Positions 1 through 6,195 of a DNA stretch of 15,368 nucleotides are shown here, in pieces. This DNA is from Candidatus Aminicenantes bacterium UBA876 (GTDB lineage Bacteria; Acidobacteriota; Aminicenantia; UBA2199): positions 36,362 to 51,729 of the forward strand of contig DBFQ01000071.1 of assembly GCA_002294665.1 (NCBI GenBank), in the 5' to 3' direction. Below the pieces are notes generated by a model. It made no database searches and had not been told where the DNA came from. It saw only the letters and a list, made by a program, of their open reading frames with translations. Position 1 is the stretch's first letter; every line of letters starts with the position of its first letter. Both the position numbers and the translations under genes were made by a program.

Positions 1-1580
1 CCCGCCATTGGCGCGATCCGCTCTTGCCCCTGATCTTCATGACCGGCCCCCTGGTGGACACCATTTCGCCCACACCCGGACGCATGACCGTCATGTCCAG
101 GTCCCCCCTCACCGGAACCATTTGCGACGCCTCAGTCGGCGGCGGTTTCGGCGTGCAACTGAAACGCGCCGGTTGGGACGGGATCCTGATCACCGGTCGC
201 TCATCCCGTTTGTGCGCGATCGACATCCATGACAGTCGCGTGGAAATTGTGCCCGTTCCTGAATTTTCAGCCATGTCGCCGGCTGAAATCAGAAGCCGCC
301 TCGGCAAAGCCGGTTCCATCGCAGCTGTCGGACGGGCGGCGGAGAACGGTGTCCGCTTTGCCGGTATCATCGTCGATGAGCACTACTTCGCCGGGCGGGG
401 AGGCCTGGGACTTTTAATGGCGGAGCGCAATCTGAAATACATCCGGGTGCAGGGCAATGAACCCACCCCGGTCTGCGATGCCGGAGAACTGGCCCTGGCG
501 CGACGCGACATCCTGCGCCTCAGTGCCGCCTCCCCCGTACTCCAGGGCGAACTGGGTATCCAGAAGTTCGGCACCGCCGCGCTGTACGACCTCATGCATC
601 AGCGCCGCATGATGCCCACAGCCAATTTCCGCCAGACCTGTTTTGCCGACGCGGAAAGGCTGAACGCGCCGTCCCTGCATCATCGGTACCAACCGCATGG
701 TTCCGGTTGCGCCGGATGTCATATCCGCTGCAAGAAACAGGACACCCAGAGCCGGAGCCTGCCGGAATTTGAAAGCCTGTCTCATTTTACCGCCCTGCTG
801 GAAAACCGGGACATGGAAACCGTCATGGCCGCCAACCAACTCTGCGGAGAAGCCGGCATGGATACAATTGAAGCCGCAGCCACACTGGCATGCCATTTCG
901 AGATCCTCGGAAGGCGGCCCCAGGCCGATGAAATAGTCGACCTGCTTGCTGCAATGGCAGACGGCACCCGCAGGGATCTGGGCCAGGGCGCCTCGCGCCT
1001 CGCTCTGGCCGCCGGGCATCCGGAAATGGCCATGACGGTGAAGAGACAGTCTCTCCCCGCCTACGATCCCCGGGGAGCTTACGGAATGGCCCTGGCTTAT
1101 GCGGTCTCCACCCGCGGGGGATGTCATTTGCGCGCCTATCCCATCAGTCATGAAATCCTGCGGAAACCCGTGGCCACCAATCGGTTTTCGTTCAGCGGCA
1201 AGGCCCGCATGATCAAGATCGCCGAAGATCAGAACGCAACCATCGACTCATTGACTGCCTGCAAGTTCATGTTTTTCGCCGCCACCCTGGAAGAATACGC
1301 TCGCGTATTCAGCGCGACCACCGGCCAGGAGACAAACGCACAGGACCTGCAATCCTGCGGAGAACGCATTGTCAACCGCGAGCGGGATATGAACCGCGCC
1401 AACGGATTCACGGAAAAAGACGACGATCTGCCGGCGCGGTTCTTCAGGGAAGCGGGCAGCTCCGGAGGTGGATTCAACATTCCTCCACTGGATCGCAACG
1501 CTTTCCTCGCCGCGCGGGAGACGTATTACCGTATCCGCGGAAACCGGCCTGCAGAGAAACCGGATGAAGACACTGCTTGA
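1..1580 (+). CDS. Aldehyde ferredoxin oxidoreductase family protein (5' end outside window)
   Basis: This is a tungsten- or molybdenum-pterin enzyme of the AOR family, which oxidises aldehydes to carboxylic acids with electrons passing to ferredoxin in the cytoplasm. The frame is open from base 3, and the first residues already match the family's internal 'P-L-I-F-x-T-G-P-L' segment, so the true start and perhaps 60-80 residues lie upstream. The TTG at 24 is not the start. Numbering from that TTG, the [4Fe-4S] ligands are visible as C229-x2-C232-x3-C236, with the fourth Cys at C413 in D408-S-L-T-A-C. In the first pterin motif (usually DxxGLD) the leading Asp is Gly275 (GEAGMD). The C-terminal segment 'RIVNRERDMNRANGF...DDDLPARF' is typical. 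It overlaps the downstream aldolase-like gene by 17 bp. The family is clear; the substrate and choice of metal cannot be read from the sequence. Confidence 0.93.
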   Translation, partial: RHWRDPLLPLIFMTGPLVDTISPTPGRMTVMSRSPLTGTICDASVGGGFGVQLKRAGWDGILITGRSSRLCAIDIHDSRVEIVPVPEFSAMSPAEIRSRLGKAGSIAAVGRAAENGVRFAGIIVDEHYFAGRGGLGLLMAERNLKYIRVQGNEPTPVCDAGELALARRDILRLSAASPVLQGELGIQKFGTAALYDLMHQRRMMPTANFRQTCFADAERLNAPSLHHRYQPHGSGCAGCHIRCKKQDTQSRSLPEFESLSHFTALLENRDMETVMAANQLCGEAGMDTIEAAATLACHFEILGRRPQADEIVDLLAAMADGTRRDLGQGASRLALAAGHPEMAMTVKRQSLPAYDPRGAYGMALAYAVSTRGGCHLRAYPISHEILRKPVATNRFSFSGKARMIKIAEDQNATIDSLTACKFMFFAATLEEYARVFSATTGQETNAQDLQSCGERIVNRERDMNRANGFTEKDDDLPARFFREAGSSGGGFNIPPLDRNAFLAARETYYRIRGNRPAEKPDEDTA

Positions 1581-2733
1581 GAGCTATAGCCGCAAACTGG
1601 CGGAAAAGGGATTGGCCCGCAGAGAAGACATCCATTTTGCGGCACTGGAAGCCGATATCCTTTGGAACCGGGCCGACCCGGACCGGCAATTGGAAGACGT
1701 GTTTTCCGGCATATCCGTTGCCACGCTTTTGTGTGCGGCTCCGGCCGAGCCTTACCGCACGATGCTGAGCTCATTGATGCGATCGCAACCCCACCCCCTG
1801 CAGGCACGGGATACCGAGACCCGCACTTTCCTGCATGACCTTCCCGTTGCACCCGCCGTGGATGCGGCTGCCTTGCTGCCGTTCCTGCGCAAGCGCAAGG
1901 GCGTCATCGCTCCGGGTCCGCGGCTGGTCACAACCGGAACCGTCAGCCCGGAGCAGGCCTATATCACGTTCAGTTCCATGATTCACTCCGTCTTCGTGCT
2001 GTACTGTCTCGATCACCTGGAGCGCCGGCGTGAAAAAACACTGTCAGCGGCAGAAGAGCGTGAATTCGACTTTGTCATGGACCGGTTGCCGCCGCCGCCC
2101 GTTCCGAATCCTCCACTGGCCCGGGGACCGTTTCAAAAGCCGGACGCGGTCATCCAGGCCGTTGTCGAGGCCGGCCGGCGTACGGTAAAAGCGGGGCTGG
2201 TGGATTCCTACTTCGGCAATGTGTCCTGCTATCACAACGGCATCATCTACATCAGCCAGACGGGAAGTTCGCTGGAAGAGTTACCGGGCTGCATCGACGC
2301 CTGCCCGATCGACCAGTCATCCTGTGCCGGCATCACCGCTTCCAGTGAACTGCCCGCCCACCGGCGGATATACGCGGAAACAGACCTGACCACCGTCCTG
2401 CACGGCCATCCCCGCTTTGCCGTCATCCTCTCCATGGATTGCCCGGAACGCCCCCATTGCCCCGACGCCCACCGCTGTCACACCCATTGCAAACGGGAGC
2501 GCTCCGTAGTGGGCGTACCGATCGTCAGCGGCGAAGTGGGGACCGGGCCTTTCGGACTCGACCGCACCATGCCCCCGGCGGTGGCGCGGACCGGAGCTGC
2601 GATCGTATACGGGCATGGGGTTTTTACCGCCGGACACACCGATTTCAACACCTGTTTCAGGCGATTACTGGAAGTGGAACTCAATTGCCGCCGGGAATAC
2701 GCAGACCGTGTGCGCGCCGCCGCGACGGCGTGA
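1564..2733 (+). CDS. Class II aldolase/adducin-like protein with extra N-terminal domain and Cys-rich loop
   Basis: The protein has 389 residues from the ATG at 1564, which overlaps the upstream oxidoreductase stop by 17 bp. This start is chosen because residues encoded further upstream merely lie inside the preceding gene. Residues about 195-380 form a class II aldolase fold of the L-fuculose-phosphate aldolase type: G218-N-V-S, Q232-T-G-S-S, catalytic-type Glu in S-S-E262, zinc ligands H280-G-H282-P, and H351 in Y-G-H-G. Such enzymes split sugar phosphates to dihydroxyacetone phosphate and an aldehyde. Residues 1-190 are an added domain I do not recognise. Two Cys clusters are unusual: C243, C247 and C254 before the active-site Glu, and C293-x5-C299-x5-C305-x3-C309 right after the HGHP motif. 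They suggest bound Zn or an Fe-S cluster (inference). Overlap with the oxidoreductase suggests co-translation and linked function. The fold is well supported; the substrate is unknown. Confidence 0.85.
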   Translation: MKTLLESYSRKLAEKGLARREDIHFAALEADILWNRADPDRQLEDVFSGISVATLLCAAPAEPYRTMLSSLMRSQPHPLQARDTETRTFLHDLPVAPAVDAAALLPFLRKRKGVIAPGPRLVTTGTVSPEQAYITFSSMIHSVFVLYCLDHLERRREKTLSAAEEREFDFVMDRLPPPPVPNPPLARGPFQKPDAVIQAVVEAGRRTVKAGLVDSYFGNVSCYHNGIIYISQTGSSLEELPGCIDACPIDQSSCAGITASSELPAHRRIYAETDLTTVLHGHPRFAVILSMDCPERPHCPDAHRCHTHCKRERSVVGVPIVSGEVGTGPFGLDRTMPPAVARTGAAIVYGHGVFTAGHTDFNTCFRRLLEVELNCRREYADRVRAAATA

Positions 2734-2744
2734 AAAGTCGCGAA

Positions 2745-2978
2745 TCAGTCAGCCAGGCGGACTTCCGTTATTTCCGGCACTTCTTCTGTCATGACCTGCT
2801 CCACAAAGCCTTTCAAGGTCAGGTTGCGCATGGGACAACCGCCGCAGGCACCGGAAAAACGCACCAGGACAACTTTCTCTTCTTCCAGAATGTCCACCAC
2901 TTCGATGTCGCCGCCGTCGCGCTGCAACGCCGGGCGTACTTTCTCTATCACATTGTTTACTTTTTCCTGCAGATTCAT
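2745..2978 (-). CDS. NifU C-terminal-domain (Nfu-type) iron-sulfur carrier protein
   Basis: The protein has 77 residues and consists of one NifU C-terminal domain. Proteins of this type hold a transient [4Fe-4S] cluster between two subunits and pass it to client enzymes. The cluster-binding pair is C45-x2-C48 in 'SGACGGCPMRN', preceded by the family signature 'IEKVRPALQRDGGDIEVV'. The start is the ATG at 2978, not the ATG at 3005, because a good AGGAG lies six bases upstream and the domain begins directly after it. It follows nadA on the same strand after an 88-bp gap that contains its own consensus promoter. It ends 11 bp from the convergent aldolase-like gene. NadA and the oxidoreductase next door are plausible clients, which is inferred from position only. 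It lacks the N-terminal scaffold domain of full NifU and the A-type domain of NfuA. Confidence 0.93.
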   Translation of the reverse strand: MNLQEKVNNVIEKVRPALQRDGGDIEVVDILEEEKVVLVRFSGACGGCPMRNLTLKGFVEQVMTEEVPEITEVRLAD

Positions 2979-2984
2979 TTCAGG

Positions 2985-2989
2985 CTCCT
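2985..2989 (-). promoter_or_regulatory. Ribosome binding site deciding the Nfu start
   Basis: AGGAG on the minus strand, six bases before the ATG at 2978. It favours this ATG over the in-frame ATG 27 bases further upstream, which lacks a comparable site. Confidence 0.75.
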
Positions 2990-3029
2990 GTTCTTGGTAC
3001 CCCATCAGGCCGAAACTGGGGTTTTTCGT

Positions 3030-3058
3030 ATTTTAGCGTTGAGTTTCCCGGGTGTCAA
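3030..3058 (-). promoter_or_regulatory. Sigma-70-type promoter of the Nfu gene
   Basis: On the minus strand there is a perfect -35 TTGACA (3058-3053), a 17-bp spacer and a -10 TAAAAT (3035-3030). Transcription would start near 3023, giving a leader of about 45 bases to the ATG at 2978. The Nfu gene can therefore be expressed independently of nadA. The -35 also sits in a small inverted repeat (CCGGGT, 4-base loop, ACCCGG), which is not followed by a T-run and is unlikely to be a terminator. Confidence 0.7.
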
Positions 3059-3066
3059 CCCGGCGT

Positions 3067-3975
3067 TCAGCCGGAATAATCCAGCATGCGGCGCAGGGCG
3101 ACTTCCGCGCGCCGGGCGGTTTCGGACTCGACCTCGATCTCGTATCGACGCAATTCCATGGCCGCGGCCACGTCCGCGAGCGATGTGCGTTTCATGTTGG
3201 AGCAGATCTTCGGCCGTCCCGCCGGGAAAAAAAGTCGATCCGGATTTTCCCGACGCAAGCGATCCAACAGGCCTTCCTCCGTTACCACAATGAATTCCCG
3301 GGCGGTTGAAGCGGCCACGTGCCGCAACATGCCCCCGGTTGAACACACGGCATCCGCCAATTCCAGCACTTCCATGCGGGCTTCCGGATGCACCAGTACT
3401 TCCGCCTGCGGGTGCGCCTTGCGGGCGGCCTCCACCTCATGCCGATGAATGCGGTCATGCACGTAGCAATAACCTTCAAACAGAATCACCTCTTTCTCCG
3501 GAACCTGCCGCGCGGCCCAGGCGCCCAGGTTGCGATCCGGGATAAAAATGACGCGGCGCCCTTCCACGTTGCGCACGACTTCCACCGCGTTGGCCGACGT
3601 GCAACACACATCGCTCCGCGCTTTGATTTCGGCGCTGGAATTCACATACGTCACCACGGTCGCGTCCGGATAGCGCGTTTTCAGATCCTCCAGGTCATCC
3701 AGAGTGATCATGTCGGCCATGGGGCATCCGGCATCCAGCCGCGGCAACAGCACGGTCTTTCCGGGAGAAAGGATTTTTGCGGTTTCCGCCATGAACTTGA
3801 CGCCGCAGAAAACGATCACTTCCGCATCGACTTGCGCCGCGATCCGCGACAGGCCCAGGGAATCCCCGAGATGGTCGGCAATCAACTGCACCTCTTCCAT
3901 CTGGTAGTTATGAACCAGTATCACCGCGTTGAGGCGTTGTTTGTATTCCCGTATTCCCGCCGCCCAATCCGTCAT
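3067..3975 (-). CDS. nadA: Quinolinate synthase NadA
   Basis: NadA condenses iminoaspartate with dihydroxyacetone phosphate to quinolinate in de novo NAD synthesis, using a [4Fe-4S] cluster in the cytoplasm. The protein is 302 residues, the length of the compact NadA type found in Thermotoga. The three cluster ligands are C57 (VFCGVKFM), C170 (FEGYCYVHDRI) and C258 (KICSNMKRT). Other family signatures are HNYQ near residue 22, 'SDVCCTSANA', 'HPEAR' and 'STGGM'. The start is the ATG at 3975: a purine-rich AGGGGAAAAGAG precedes it, and the GTG at 3993 falls at the predicted transcription start. No nadB or nadC is in the window, so the source of iminoaspartate is elsewhere. Divergent promoters separate it from the aminotransferase gene. 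The product assignment is secure. Confidence 0.97.
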   Translation of the reverse strand: MTDWAAGIREYKQRLNAVILVHNYQMEEVQLIADHLGDSLGLSRIAAQVDAEVIVFCGVKFMAETAKILSPGKTVLLPRLDAGCPMADMITLDDLEDLKTRYPDATVVTYVNSSAEIKARSDVCCTSANAVEVVRNVEGRRVIFIPDRNLGAWAARQVPEKEVILFEGYCYVHDRIHRHEVEAARKAHPQAEVLVHPEARMEVLELADAVCSTGGMLRHVAASTAREFIVVTEEGLLDRLRRENPDRLFFPAGRPKICSNMKRTSLADVAAAMELRRYEIEVESETARRAEVALRRMLDYSG

Positions 3976-3999
3976 CTCTTTTCCCCTGTCCACATCCTG

Positions 4000-4028
4000 A
4001 TCTTACCGCACCCCGCAGCAGCGGTCAA
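4000..4028 (-). promoter_or_regulatory. Sigma-70-type promoter of nadA
   Basis: Minus-strand -35 TTGACC (4028-4023), 17-bp spacer, -10 TAAGAT (4005-4000). The start point would fall near 3993, leaving a leader of roughly 18 bases before the ATG at 3975. This argues against translation from the GTG at 3993. Its -35 is only 8 bp from the -35 of the divergent promoter. Confidence 0.6.
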
Positions 4029-4036
4029 ATTCGTCC

Positions 4037-4066
4037 TTGACCCTTCCGCTTCATCGGGATTATAAT
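4037..4066 (+). promoter_or_regulatory. Sigma-70-type promoter of the aminotransferase gene
   Basis: -35 TTGACC (4037-4042), 18-bp spacer, perfect -10 TATAAT (4061-4066). The predicted start near 4073 gives a short leader that still contains the strong ribosome binding site AGGGAGG (4078-4084), five bases before the ATG at 4090. It is arranged back to back with the nadA promoter. Confidence 0.72.
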
Positions 4067-4089
4067 GCCTTTTCATCAGGGAGGCGACC

Positions 4090-5283
4090 ATGAAGCTTTC
4101 ACAGAGAGCCCGGGAAATCCAGGAATCCCCGATCCGCAAATTGAGCGCGACAGCCAACTCAGCCAAAGCGCGCGGAGTGAACGTTTATCACCTCAATATC
4201 GGCCAACCGGACATTCCCACGCCTGAAGCTTTTTTTGAGGGCATCCGCAGATACGCCGAACCGGTCCTGGCTTATGGCCCCTCAGACGGACTCCCTGAAC
4301 TGCGCCGGACCATGGTCAACTACTTCGCCCGGTTCGGCATCACGTTGACCCCGGACCAGGTCATCATCACCACCGGTGGATCGGAAGCCGTTGCCTTCGC
4401 CGTCAACGCCGTGACCGACCCGGGGGACGAGGTGATCATTCCCGAACCCTTCTACACCAATTACAACGGATACAGCTCGCTTTCGGGCGTGCGCATCGTT
4501 CCGGTTACAACCGCCGCGGAATCGGGCTACCACCTGCCGGACCCGGCGCAGATTGAATCCCTGATCACGCCGAAAACCCGCGCCGTCATGATCTGTTCTC
4601 CCAACAATCCCACGGGAACGGTGTTCACGGAAAAAGAGATCCGCAGCCTGGGAGACTTGGTAAAGAAACATGATCTTTTTCTCATCGCCGATGAGGTCTA
4701 TAAGGAATTCACTTACGAAGGTACCCGCCATTTCAGTATCCTGGAACTGGATGACCTCGAAGACCGGGTGATTGTCCTCGACTCGATCTCCAAACGCTAT
4801 TCCGCATGCGGCGCACGCATCGGGGCGGTGATGTGCCGCAATCCCGAAATCATGGGTGCCATCATGAAATTCGCCCAGGCCCGCCTGTGCCCGCCTACCC
4901 TGGAACAGGTCGGCGCCATTGCCGCCTACGGCCTGCCGAAAGACTATTTCGATTCCATCCGTAAAGAATACCAGGACCGCCGGGACATCCTGGTCGAAAC
5001 ATTGACCTCAAACCCCGATGTCCTGTTGCACAAACCCGAAGGCGCTTTCTACGTCATGGCGACGCTTCCGGTTGACGACTCGGACACTTTCGCCCGCTGG
5101 ATGCTGGAATCCTTTGATCAGAACCATGAAACCGTGATGATGGCGCCCGGCGCCGGTTTCTATTCCACGGCCGGCAAAGGCAAAAACGAGGTCCGCCTGG
5201 CTTATGTGCTGGAATCCCCCAAATTGCGGCGCGCCTGCGAGATCCTGTTGGAAGGCGTGCGGCAATACAACAATAAAAGTTGA
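4090..5283 (+). CDS. PLP-dependent class I aminotransferase (aspartate-type)
   Basis: This 397-residue fold-type I aminotransferase transfers an amino group between an amino acid and a 2-oxo acid using pyridoxal phosphate. Visible landmarks are G37-Q-P-D, the phosphate-binding region G-G-S-E (96-99), N173 in S-P-N-N-P-T-G, D201 and Y204 in A-D-E-V-Y, the Schiff-base lysine K235 in D-S-I-S-K-R-Y-S, R243, and the substrate-carboxylate arginine R369 in N-E-V-R-L. The overall form resembles bacterial aspartate or broad-range aminotransferases. Position beside nadA hints at aspartate metabolism, but specificity cannot be fixed by eye. The ATG has AGGGAGG five bases upstream. The last Ser codon and the TGA stop are supplied by the first unit of the downstream 8-bp repeat array, so the native C-terminus may have been changed by a few residues. 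Confidence 0.93.
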   Translation: MKLSQRAREIQESPIRKLSATANSAKARGVNVYHLNIGQPDIPTPEAFFEGIRRYAEPVLAYGPSDGLPELRRTMVNYFARFGITLTPDQVIITTGGSEAVAFAVNAVTDPGDEVIIPEPFYTNYNGYSSLSGVRIVPVTTAAESGYHLPDPAQIESLITPKTRAVMICSPNNPTGTVFTEKEIRSLGDLVKKHDLFLIADEVYKEFTYEGTRHFSILELDDLEDRVIVLDSISKRYSACGARIGAVMCRNPEIMGAIMKFAQARLCPPTLEQVGAIAAYGLPKDYFDSIRKEYQDRRDILVETLTSNPDVLLHKPEGAFYVMATLPVDDSDTFARWMLESFDQNHETVMMAPGAGFYSTAGKGKNEVRLAYVLESPKLRRACEILLEGVRQYNNKS

Positions 5284-5349
5284 AGAGTTGGAAAGTTGAA
5301 GAGTTGAAGAGTTGGAAAGTTGAAGAGTTGAAGAGTTGGAAAGTTGGGA
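5278..5349 (+). repeat. Tandem octamer array 1
   Basis: Nine consecutive 8-bp units. With A = AGTTGAAG and B = AGTTGGAA the order is A B A A B A A B, then a final variant AGTTGGGA. This gives a 24-bp higher-order period. The array begins inside the last codons of the aminotransferase gene and includes its stop codon. There are no spacers, so this is not a CRISPR. Function unknown; slipped-strand expansion is the likely origin. Confidence 0.95.
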
Positions 5350-5674
5350 TCTATTACGTTTCGTGTGGGTAAACATACATTGGTGATTGGCAAGAAGTTG
5401 CGATGATGAGTACCCGCAGGGCATAAAGCATAAGCGAACGCAAACGGCAGGTTCCGGGGCCCCATGGGCTGAGGCAGGACGGCCGAAGGTAAAATGATGC
5501 CCCGGATTACATCCCAAACAACCTCCGGGGTCATTTTAGTCCGCCGAAGACCGCAATGGGTCTGGACCGAAGTGGTGAGCGGTGACTTATGCCCGAAAGG
5601 GTACTCTACTGCAGCCTTATCCCTTTTAAAATGAGAATAACCTCAAAACCCACACAAAATGGAAGAGAACCGAA
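5350..5674. other. Non-coding segment between two octamer arrays
   Basis: 325 bp without a convincing gene on either strand. Apparent reading frames lack a ribosome binding site and run into the low-complexity repeats. The segment has visibly lower GC than its neighbours in its second half. It holds GGGGCCCC (5456-5463) overlapping the palindrome CCCATGGG (5461-5468), and a run of three hairpins from 5491 to 5603, described separately. Because it is bounded on both sides by the same repeat in the same orientation, it could be an inserted or amplified cassette. That is inference; no target-site duplication or transposase was found. Confidence 0.6.
5491..5603. other. Three consecutive hairpins, candidate structured RNA
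   Basis: Hairpin 1: AAAATGA (5491-5497) plus CCCCGGA (5500-5506) pair perfectly with TCCGGGG (5524-5530) plus TCATTTT (5531-5537), 14 bp with a 2-base bulge and a 17-base loop. Hairpin 2: GTCC (5539-5542) with GGAC (5564-5567), a 5-base left bulge, then AGACC (5548-5552) with GGTCT (5559-5563) around a 6-base loop. Hairpin 3: TGCCC-GAAA-GGGTA (5590-5603), a stem closed by a GNRA tetraloop. No known RNA family was recognised. Hairpin 1 with its flanking A- and T-runs could instead be a bidirectional terminator for the aminotransferase gene. Confidence 0.4.
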
Positions 5675-5714
5675 AGTTGAAGAGTTGAAGAGTTGGAAAG
5701 TTGAAGAGTTGAAC
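5675..5714 (+). repeat. Tandem octamer array 2
   Basis: Five consecutive 8-bp units in the order A A B A, then AGTTGAAC (A = AGTTGAAG, B = AGTTGGAA). Same orientation and same unit order as array 1, so the two arrays share an origin. Together they flank a 325-bp non-coding segment. Confidence 0.93.
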
Positions 5715-5771
5715 CGGCCTGTTTCCCCAGCCACTCGCCTCTCGCCATTTACCTCCAGCCCCCGGCCATAT

Positions 5772-5799
5772 TTTACACTCCCGGAGTGTATGGTATACT
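5772..5799 (+). promoter_or_regulatory. Promoter of the pseudopilin-lpxB operon, -10 almost touching the start codon
   Basis: -35 TTTACA (5772-5777), 16-bp spacer, -10 TATACT (5794-5799). The ATG of the first gene is at 5806, so the predicted transcript would begin at or within a base or two of the start codon. The GGAAGG directly before the ATG is too close to act as a normal ribosome binding site. A 17-bp palindrome fills most of the spacer. Confidence 0.5.
5774..5790. promoter_or_regulatory. 17-bp palindrome in the promoter spacer, possible operator
   Basis: TACACTCC-C-GGAGTGTA is a perfect 8-1-8 inverted repeat. It overlaps the -35 element and runs nearly to the -10, a position where a dimeric repressor would block RNA polymerase. 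The binding protein is unknown and no second copy was noticed in the window. Confidence 0.45.
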
Positions 5800-5805
5800 G
5801 GAAGG

Positions 5806-6195
5806 ATGAAACGGGGTTTTACTCTGGCCGAGATCCTCATCGTCATGGCCCTGATCGGCATCCTGGTGGCGATCCTGATTCCGAATTATTCCGCCTCGGT
5901 TCAGCGGGCCAAAGAATCGGTGCTGAAAGAGAACCTGTTCCAGATTCGGGACGCCATTGAAAAATTCACCCACGACAAGCACAAATATCCCACCAGCCTG
6001 GAAGACCTGGTCCAGCACAGGTATTTGAAGCGGATTCCGGAGAACCCGTTTACCAGAAAAGCGGATTGGGTCCCGGTCTATTATGAACCGGCGGACGACG
6101 AGGATTACGACCCGGATCTGGCCCAGGCCATCGTGGATGTCCGGGTCAACACCCAGGCCGGGGAAGAGCAGGCCGGCCGTTATGAAAACTGGTAA
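5806..6195 (+). CDS. GspG-like type II secretion/type IV pilus pseudopilin
   Basis: The protein has 129 residues. It begins with a prepilin leader M-K-R-G cut before F5, with Thr6, Leu7 and the conserved Glu9 (mature +5), followed by a hydrophobic helix to about residue 26. The C-terminal half contains 'YPTSLEDLV', 'IPENPFTRKADWVPVYYEP' and 'AIVDVRV', resembling the major pseudopilin GspG family of type II secretion; it would be processed by a prepilin peptidase at the inner membrane. The start is fixed by the leader. There is no properly spaced ribosome binding site, and the likely -10 box ends 6 bases upstream, so leaderless translation is possible. It overlaps the next gene by 14 bp. No other secretion genes lie nearby, so an orphan or dispersed system is likely. 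Confidence 0.87.
   Translation: MKRGFTLAEILIVMALIGILVAILIPNYSASVQRAKESVLKENLFQIRDAIEKFTHDKHKYPTSLEDLVQHRYLKRIPENPFTRKADWVPVYYEPADDEDYDPDLAQAIVDVRVNTQAGEEQAGRYENW

Noticed and set aside
24..26. TTG as start of the aldehyde oxidoreductase gene
   Set aside because: Residues encoded before and right after it already align with the interior of the family, so the gene simply continues upstream of the window.
414..1151. Long minus-strand frame opposite the oxidoreductase gene
   Set aside because: Shadow of a well-supported gene with family motifs on the plus strand.
2979..3005. ATG at 3005 as the Nfu start
   Set aside because: It would place the good AGGAG inside the coding region; the domain begins at the later ATG.
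3046..3066. Terminator between nadA and the Nfu gene
   Set aside because: The small CCGGGT/ACCCGG hairpin has no T-run and overlaps a consensus -35 element, so a promoter explains it better.
2439..3293. Plus-strand frame spanning the aldolase 3' end, the Nfu gene and part of nadA
   Set aside because: It crosses three supported genes in the wrong frame or strand and contains no recognisable domain.
3976..3993. GTG at 3993 as the nadA start
   Set aside because: It coincides with the predicted transcription start, has no ribosome binding site, and the purine-rich site fits the ATG at 3975.
5202..5534. Minus-strand proteins reading through the repeats
   Set aside because: No ribosome binding site, low-complexity translation of the octamers, and overlap with the 3' end of the aminotransferase gene.
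5435..5640. A plus-strand reading frame with one in-frame TGA, as a possible broken gene or selenoprotein
   Set aside because: Only about a dozen codons precede the TGA after another stop, nothing resembles a known protein, and no recognisable selenocysteine element follows; the hairpins there are better treated as structure.
5350..5674. tRNA, tmRNA, SRP RNA, RNase P RNA or a known riboswitch in the gap
   Set aside because: No T-loop, CCA end, or conserved core of these RNAs could be found on the strands read.
5278..5714. CRISPR array
   Set aside because: Units are 8 bp, directly adjacent and without spacers; no cas genes.
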